From Aurantimonas manganoxydans SI85-9A1 (GTDB lineage: Bacteria; Pseudomonadota; Alphaproteobacteria; Rhizobiales; Rhizobiaceae): a stretch of DNA of 64,000 nucleotides. The notes beneath the pieces were generated by a model, which saw only the letters and a list, made by a program, of their open reading frames with translations, was not told where the DNA came from and did no database searches. The position numbers and the translations under genes were made by a program. Within the stretch, counting starts at the first letter, position 1. Each line of letters starts with the position of its first letter. Below are positions 60,020-64,000 of the stretch, piece by piece. The DNA lies in the NCBI RefSeq assembly GCF_000153465.1, contig NZ_CH672387.1, positions 521,160 to 585,159 on the forward strand, given 5' to 3'.

Positions 60020-62823
60020 GTATCTTGGACAGGGGAGCGCATTTCTACCGTTGCGATTTCCAGGTGCATACGCCGCGCGATTTGCGCTGGGCGGGGCCGG
60101 AGGCTGTTACCGACGACGAGCGCCTAGCCTACGGCCGGCGCTTCGTCGAGGCCTGCCGGGACAAGGGGCTGCAGGCTATCGCCGTCACCGATCATCATTG
60201 CATGACCTTCCTGCCCTTCATCCGTCGCGCGGCGGAGGAAGAGCTGGCGGCGGACGGCTCCGAGCTGGCGCCGGAGGATCGGCTGGTAGTGTTCCCGGGC
60301 ATGGAGCTGACGCTCGGCGTGCCCTGCCAAGCGATCGTCATCTTCGATGCCGACTTTCCCAACGATATGTTTTCGCTGGCAATGACGGCCTTGGCGATCA
60401 CTCAGAATGACGCCGCGCAATCCAAGGTGCGCGATGTCGTGCGACTCGGCGCGATCACGACGTTTTCCGAGCTGAAGGCCAAGCTCGACGCGCATGGATA
60501 TCTCCGCGGCCGTTACATCGTCCTGCCGAACGTCACGGACGAGGGGCAGCATTCGCTCCTGCGCGCGGGGCAGACCGACAAATACATCGGAATGCCTTGC
60601 GTCGGCGGCTACAGCGATGGCCGCTACGACGCGCTGCGCGAGGGCACTAAGAACAAGTTGTCCGGCAAGGATCGGTCGTGGGGCCACAAGCGGATCGCCT
60701 GCATTCAGACCTCCGACAGCCGCCGAGACGATCACACGACGCTCGGCGTGCCCTCGACCTGGATCAAGTGGGCGATGCCGACTGCGGAAGCGCTGCGGCA
60801 GGCCTGCCTCGCGCAAGAATCACGCGTCGCCCATGACGCGCCGCATGTGCCCGAGACCTTCATTGCCGGCCTCAGCGTCAGTAATTCCAGCTTTCTCGGG
60901 CCGCTCGATCTCGACCTCAACCCGCAATACAGCGCGCTGATCGGCGGCCGCGGCACGGGCAAGTCGACCGTGCTTGAGTACCTCCGCTGGGCGCTCTGCG
61001 ATCAGCCGCCAAGCGGCGACGAGGACGAGGCGCCGAACTATCAGGCCAGGCGCCGGCGCTTGATCGAGGGCACGCTGAAGTCGCACCTCGCCACCGTGGA
61101 CGTGACCTACGTGCTGAACGGCGTGCAGCATCTGGTGCGGCGCGCCAGCGTCGACGGTAGCGTGCAAATGAAAATCGGCGCGGGCGCCCTGCAGCCCTGC
61201 ACTGAGGAAGAGGTTAGGGCGCTTCTCCCGATCCAGGCCTACAGCCAGAAGCAGCTCAGCGACGTGAGCGTGCGGATTGAAGAGCTGACGCGCTTCATCA
61301 CGGCGCCGATCCGGGGCGACCTCGACCGGCTGCAGCGGCACACCCTCGACCGGGCGAACCGCATCCGGGAGGCCTATACCACCCGCCAGCGCTTCCGCGA
61401 TCTGACGCGGACCTTGCACAACCGCCAGCTCGAAGAGCGTTCGATCAGCCAGCAGGCGAACACGATACGCGCCTCGCTGACAGGACTTTCCGACGCCGAT
61501 CGCGCGCTCCTCGATCAAGGGCAGCACTACACGGCGGCAGGTTCCCTCGTCGCCTCGTGGAAGGTCGGCGCCGGCACGATCAGCCAGAAGGCGCGCGAGC
61601 TCCGCCAGCTTGTCCATGCGCAGCGAGCGTCGTTGCCGCCGGTGCCGGCCGAGCCCGCTGCCATGAAGGAAACGCTCGAGGCCGCCCGCGCCCAATACGA
61701 CGGGTTGCTGGAATCAGCCCTCGCGTCGCTCTCCGAAATCGCGGACGCCGCGCGGGTGATCGAAGGTGGGGATGGGGCTGCAGGCCCTTGGGAAGCTTGG
61801 AAGACTGGGCATGCCGCCTTCCAGACGGAATATGCCGCGGCCATGGAACGCTCGTCGTCTCATACCGAAAAGCTGCAGCAGCTCCGCAGCATGGAAGCCC
61901 GCGTGGCCGAGCTGGCGGCAGAGACGACGCGGACCCGCGAGACGCTGGCGACCCTGGCGACGGCGGACGAGAACTATGCGACGGCACGCGGACAATGGCT
62001 CGACGCGCAAGCCGAGCATGACGACCTAGTCGACCGCGAATGTGCGGCGCTGACCGCCCGTTCCGGCGGCCTGATCCGCGTCGGCGTCAAGCGCTATGCC
62101 GATCCTTCGGCTTTCATCGCTAACCTGCGCTCCGCGCTGCAGGGCTCGCGGGTGCAATCGGCGCGGCTTGAAGCGCTCGGCGAGGCGATCACCACTGCAG
62201 CCGATCCCAAGTCCGCATGGTTGGCGGCCCTGGCCGAGCTGGAAAGCCTCGCGGAATATGATGCCGAGCGCGGCCCGCCTGGCACGCGGCCGGGCGCCGT
62301 CGCGCTTCTCGACATGGGGCTGAACGCAGGCGACATTGACCGGATCGCACAGCACTTCACCGCGGAAAACTGGCTCGTGCTTTCCCTGACGCCGATCGAA
62401 TCCATGCCGAACTATGAATTCAGGGCACGCGAAGGGGAGTATATCCCCTTCAAGAATGCCTCGGCAGGGCAACAGGCGACGGCCCTGCTGAAGACTCTGC
62501 TGAACCAGCCCGGGCCGCCGCTGTTGATCGACCAGCCGGAAGAGGACTTGGACAACCCGGTTATGCTTGAAATCGTCGAGCAGCTTTGGGCTGCGAAGAA
62601 GCTGCGCCAGATCGTGTTCGCCAGCCACAACGCCAACCTCGTGGTCAACGGCGACGCCGAACTTGTGGCTTGGTTTGGCTACCGCACGACTGGCGATCAA
62701 TCGCGGGGAACGATCAAGGGCGTGGGGGCGATCGACGTTGAGGATGCGCGCGATGCCATCAAACAAATCATGGAGGGCGGTGAGGCCGCCTTCCACCTAC
62801 GCCGCGAGAAATACGGCTTCTAA
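60010..62823 (+). CDS. PHP-domain plus SMC-like ABC ATPase
   Basis: A 937-residue fusion. Residues about 10-290 are a PHP phosphoesterase-like domain: CDFQVHTP (Asp16, His20) and AVTDHH (His62, His63) supply metal ligands, and further His/Asp residues lie in QTSDSRRDDH. Residues about 300-937 are an SMC/Rad50-type ATPase: Walker A GGRGTGKST (312-320), a long coiled-coil-rich insert (about 440-700), then the signature NASAGQQ (near 816), Walker B LLIDQPEEDLDN (near 838) and H-loop ASHNANL. The likely action is ATP-gated DNA or RNA sensing with a metal-dependent nuclease or phosphatase output. The ATG overlaps the TIR stop. Some databases label similar proteins TrlF-like; that name is from memory. 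Confidence 0.87.
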   Translation: MGVGILDRGAHFYRCDFQVHTPRDLRWAGPEAVTDDERLAYGRRFVEACRDKGLQAIAVTDHHCMTFLPFIRRAAEEELAADGSELAPEDRLVVFPGMELTLGVPCQAIVIFDADFPNDMFSLAMTALAITQNDAAQSKVRDVVRLGAITTFSELKAKLDAHGYLRGRYIVLPNVTDEGQHSLLRAGQTDKYIGMPCVGGYSDGRYDALREGTKNKLSGKDRSWGHKRIACIQTSDSRRDDHTTLGVPSTWIKWAMPTAEALRQACLAQESRVAHDAPHVPETFIAGLSVSNSSFLGPLDLDLNPQYSALIGGRGTGKSTVLEYLRWALCDQPPSGDEDEAPNYQARRRRLIEGTLKSHLATVDVTYVLNGVQHLVRRASVDGSVQMKIGAGALQPCTEEEVRALLPIQAYSQKQLSDVSVRIEELTRFITAPIRGDLDRLQRHTLDRANRIREAYTTRQRFRDLTRTLHNRQLEERSISQQANTIRASLTGLSDADRALLDQGQHYTAAGSLVASWKVGAGTISQKARELRQLVHAQRASLPPVPAEPAAMKETLEAARAQYDGLLESALASLSEIADAARVIEGGDGAAGPWEAWKTGHAAFQTEYAAAMERSSSHTEKLQQLRSMEARVAELAAETTRTRETLATLATADENYATARGQWLDAQAEHDDLVDRECAALTARSGGLIRVGVKRYADPSAFIANLRSALQGSRVQSARLEALGEAITTAADPKSAWLAALAELESLAEYDAERGPPGTRPGAVALLDMGLNAGDIDRIAQHFTAENWLVLSLTPIESMPNYEFRAREGEYIPFKNASAGQQATALLKTLLNQPGPPLLIDQPEEDLDNPVMLEIVEQLWAAKKLRQIVFASHNANLVVNGDAELVAWFGYRTTGDQSRGTIKGVGAIDVEDARDAIKQIMEGGEAAFHLRREKYGF

Positions 62824-63141
62824 TTTTACGCGTGCTACGCGCCGGGGCGCGGCTTGGTGCTCATTGGCGGAAGTCGGCTGGGTGCCACGTTCCTACGGAG
62901 ACTACCCGCGTCGCCGTAGGCTGAAGGCTCTATGCTTCGACAGTCGGCAAAGGATGCGAAAGACCGAAATTGGGTTGTGAGAAAACAGAGCAAGCATTTT
63001 CGATGCTGTAGATCGGAACGGCAGCTTACCACCCGGTGCATCTTGAAACCGGACAGTCCCCTTCCGGCCCTAAACTGCCGCTCGACAGCGGCACCATCGA
63101 CCTCGTCCCGATTGCAAACACATCGAGACGAGGTCACCGAC
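62824..63141. other. Intergenic region, no gene seen
   Basis: About 320 bases between the PHP-SMC stop and the 3' end of the copper-protein gene, which converge. The open frames here are shadows or run into the next gene's antisense. No hairpin terminator stands out. Confidence 0.4.
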
Positions 63142-63531
63142 TTACTGAACGGTCGCAAGTGCCTTGCGGCAATCATCAGCGCATTCGCGGCACATGGTGG
63201 CGCATAGCTTGCAATGTTCGTGATCATGCTTCTCGCATTCGGCCGCGCAGGTTTCACAAGCTTTGATGCAAATCTCAAGCTGCGCCCGAAGCAGTTCGAC
63301 ATTCTGCCCTGTCCGGCGCACGGCAAGATGGGCCGTGGCATTGCAGACATCCGCGCAATCCATACAGGTGCGAACGCACTGGCGCATGTCCATTTCTTCG
63401 GCCATGCAGGCGTCTGCACACGACGTGCAGAACAGCGAACACAGCATGGAATGGCGGGCCGCCGTCGCTAGAGCCTCGTTCGCATCCTGGCCTACGTCAG
63501 GGTGGAGGCGGATCATTTTCTCGATAGACAC
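63142..63531 (-). CDS. Four-helix-bundle copper-storage-type protein
   Basis: A 129-residue protein with 17 cysteines, mostly in CxxxC spacing along helices (LCSLFCTSCADAC, QCVRTCMDCADVC, ICIKACETCAAEC, HCKLCATMCRECADDC), the pattern of Csp-type four-helix bundles that hold many Cu(I) ions in their core. There is no signal peptide, so it resembles cytosolic Csp3. It starts with GTG at 63531 behind GGAG with a 7-base gap; Met 63516 is an alternative. It lies between the defence module and an IS element, so it may be cargo of the island. No copper regulator or pump adjoins it in the window. Confidence 0.85.
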   Translation of the reverse strand: MSIEKMIRLHPDVGQDANEALATAARHSMLCSLFCTSCADACMAEEMDMRQCVRTCMDCADVCNATAHLAVRRTGQNVELLRAQLEICIKACETCAAECEKHDHEHCKLCATMCRECADDCRKALATVQ

Positions 63532-63624
63532 GTGGAAACTCCGTTGCTTCGGACGCCCACTCGCAGTGGGGATACACTGGGCAACGGGCAGTGGCCGATT
63601 ATGATCCTTATAGCTGCCGTCGAG

Positions 63625-64000
63625 TGAACCGCGCCGGGTTTTCCGGAGACCGTTTGGTTTGAGTCCTACGCGGCGATCGGCATGGCCTCAAGCTCAGCAT
63701 AGTATGCGGCTTCTGCTTCAGCGGGTGGAATGTTGCCGATCGGCTCGAGCAGCCGGCGATGATTGAACCAATCGACCCATTCGAGGGTGGCAAACTCGAC
63801 GGCTTCGAGACTGCGCCACGGCCCGCGCCGATGGATCACCTCGGCCTTGAACAGCCCGTTGATCGTCTCGGCCAGGGCATTGTCGTAGCTGTCGCCGACA
63901 CTGCCGACGGAGGGCTCGATGCCGGCCTCGGCTAGGCGCTCGGTGTAGCGGATGCTGACGTATTGCGATCCACGGTCGGAATGACAAACAAGGCCATCGC
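63625..64000 (-). mobile_element. IS3-family element, right part cut by window edge
   Basis: The likely terminal repeat starts TGAACCGCGCCGGGTTTTCC at 63625, a form common to the ends of some alphaproteobacterial IS3-family elements, about 40 bases past the transposase stop. The rest of the element lies beyond base 64000. Confidence 0.7.
63666..64000 (-). CDS. IS3-family transposase OrfB, C-terminal part (partial)
   Basis: The last 111 residues of an rve-type DDE integrase-core transposase: HSDRGSQYVS (second catalytic Asp), SVGDSYDNALAETINGLFK (the catalytic Glu), then the WFNHRRLLEPIG segment and the stop at 63666. The 5' end, including the first catalytic Asp and any OrfA frameshift, is outside the window. 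It appears intact as far as visible. Confidence 0.93.
   Translation of the reverse strand, partial: DGLVCHSDRGSQYVSIRYTERLAEAGIEPSVGSVGDSYDNALAETINGLFKAEVIHRRGPWRSLEAVEFATLEWVDWFNHRRLLEPIGNIPPAEAEAAYYAELEAMPIAA

Noticed and set aside
62835..63419. 194-codon minus-strand frame overlapping the copper-protein gene
   Set aside because: It is a different frame of the same DNA; the cysteine-rich frame ending at 63142 is clearly the real one.
62824..64000. Duplicate of the tRNA-Gln 3' end as the right attachment site
   Set aside because: No copy of the T-arm/acceptor sequence was found in the right part of the window, so the island end must lie beyond it or be lost.

Overview
This is a 64 kb, GC-rich, densely coding stretch of an alphaproteobacterial chromosome. 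A form IC (red-type) RuBisCO operon with its own CbbR, a form II carbon monoxide dehydrogenase in S-L-M order, a zeaxanthin-type carotenoid cluster and a cyanide-insensitive-type cytochrome bd oxidase together suggest a Hyphomicrobiales member. The gene set recalls Aurantimonas and relatives, but that placement is inference from memory and was not tested by alignment.

Layout. Positions 1-10.8 kb are on the minus strand: the 5' end of pgi behind a palindromic promoter, a succinate-semialdehyde-type dehydrogenase, a small protein, and tamB-tamA (outer-membrane biogenesis). TamB carries a block of 101-residue tandem repeats. Positions 11.3-15.2 kb hold coxSLM. Positions 15.4-18.2 kb hold a radical SAM protein and a DUF4130-UdgX fusion, a pair with a likely DNA-repair role. 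Positions 18.2-20.8 kb hold cydA-cydB and a tiny DUF2474 subunit gene, all on minus. Positions 21-24.8 kb hold glycerate kinase, a lyxose-isomerase-like gene and a HerA-like ATPase. Positions 25-32.2 kb hold crtX-crtY-crtI-crtB, a convergent crtE and a type 2 IPP isomerase. Positions 32.2-42.4 kb hold cbbR and, divergently, cbbF-P-T-A-L-S-X-rpe. Positions 42.5-50.2 kb hold housekeeping genes (guaB, rlmE, ppx/gppA), a metallo-hydrolase, an MFS exporter and two small proteins, one behind a near-ideal EcfG stress promoter.

From 50.49 kb the character changes. A tRNA-Gln(CTG) gene is followed by a tyrosine integrase whose C-terminus was removed by an IS256-family element, then by accessory cargo with looser gene packing: two small unrecognised genes, a KaiC-like ATPase with a hybrid histidine kinase, a two-gene module of a TIR-domain protein and a PHP-plus-SMC-like ATPase, a cysteine-rich copper-storage-type protein, and an IS3-family element cut by the right edge. 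I read this as a tRNA-anchored genomic island whose far end lies outside the window.

How it fits together. coxSLM could supply electrons from CO or a related substrate, and the cbb operon is a nearly complete Calvin-cycle set for fixing CO2, so the core region describes a facultative lithoautotrophic or mixotrophic capacity. Carotenoids and the bd oxidase fit a surface or marine aerobe exposed to light and inhibitors. The most attractive candidate for a little-described system is the overlapping TIR / PHP-SMC pair at 59.0-62.8 kb, a probable anti-phage or anti-plasmid module. The KaiC-kinase pair beside it is a second candidate.
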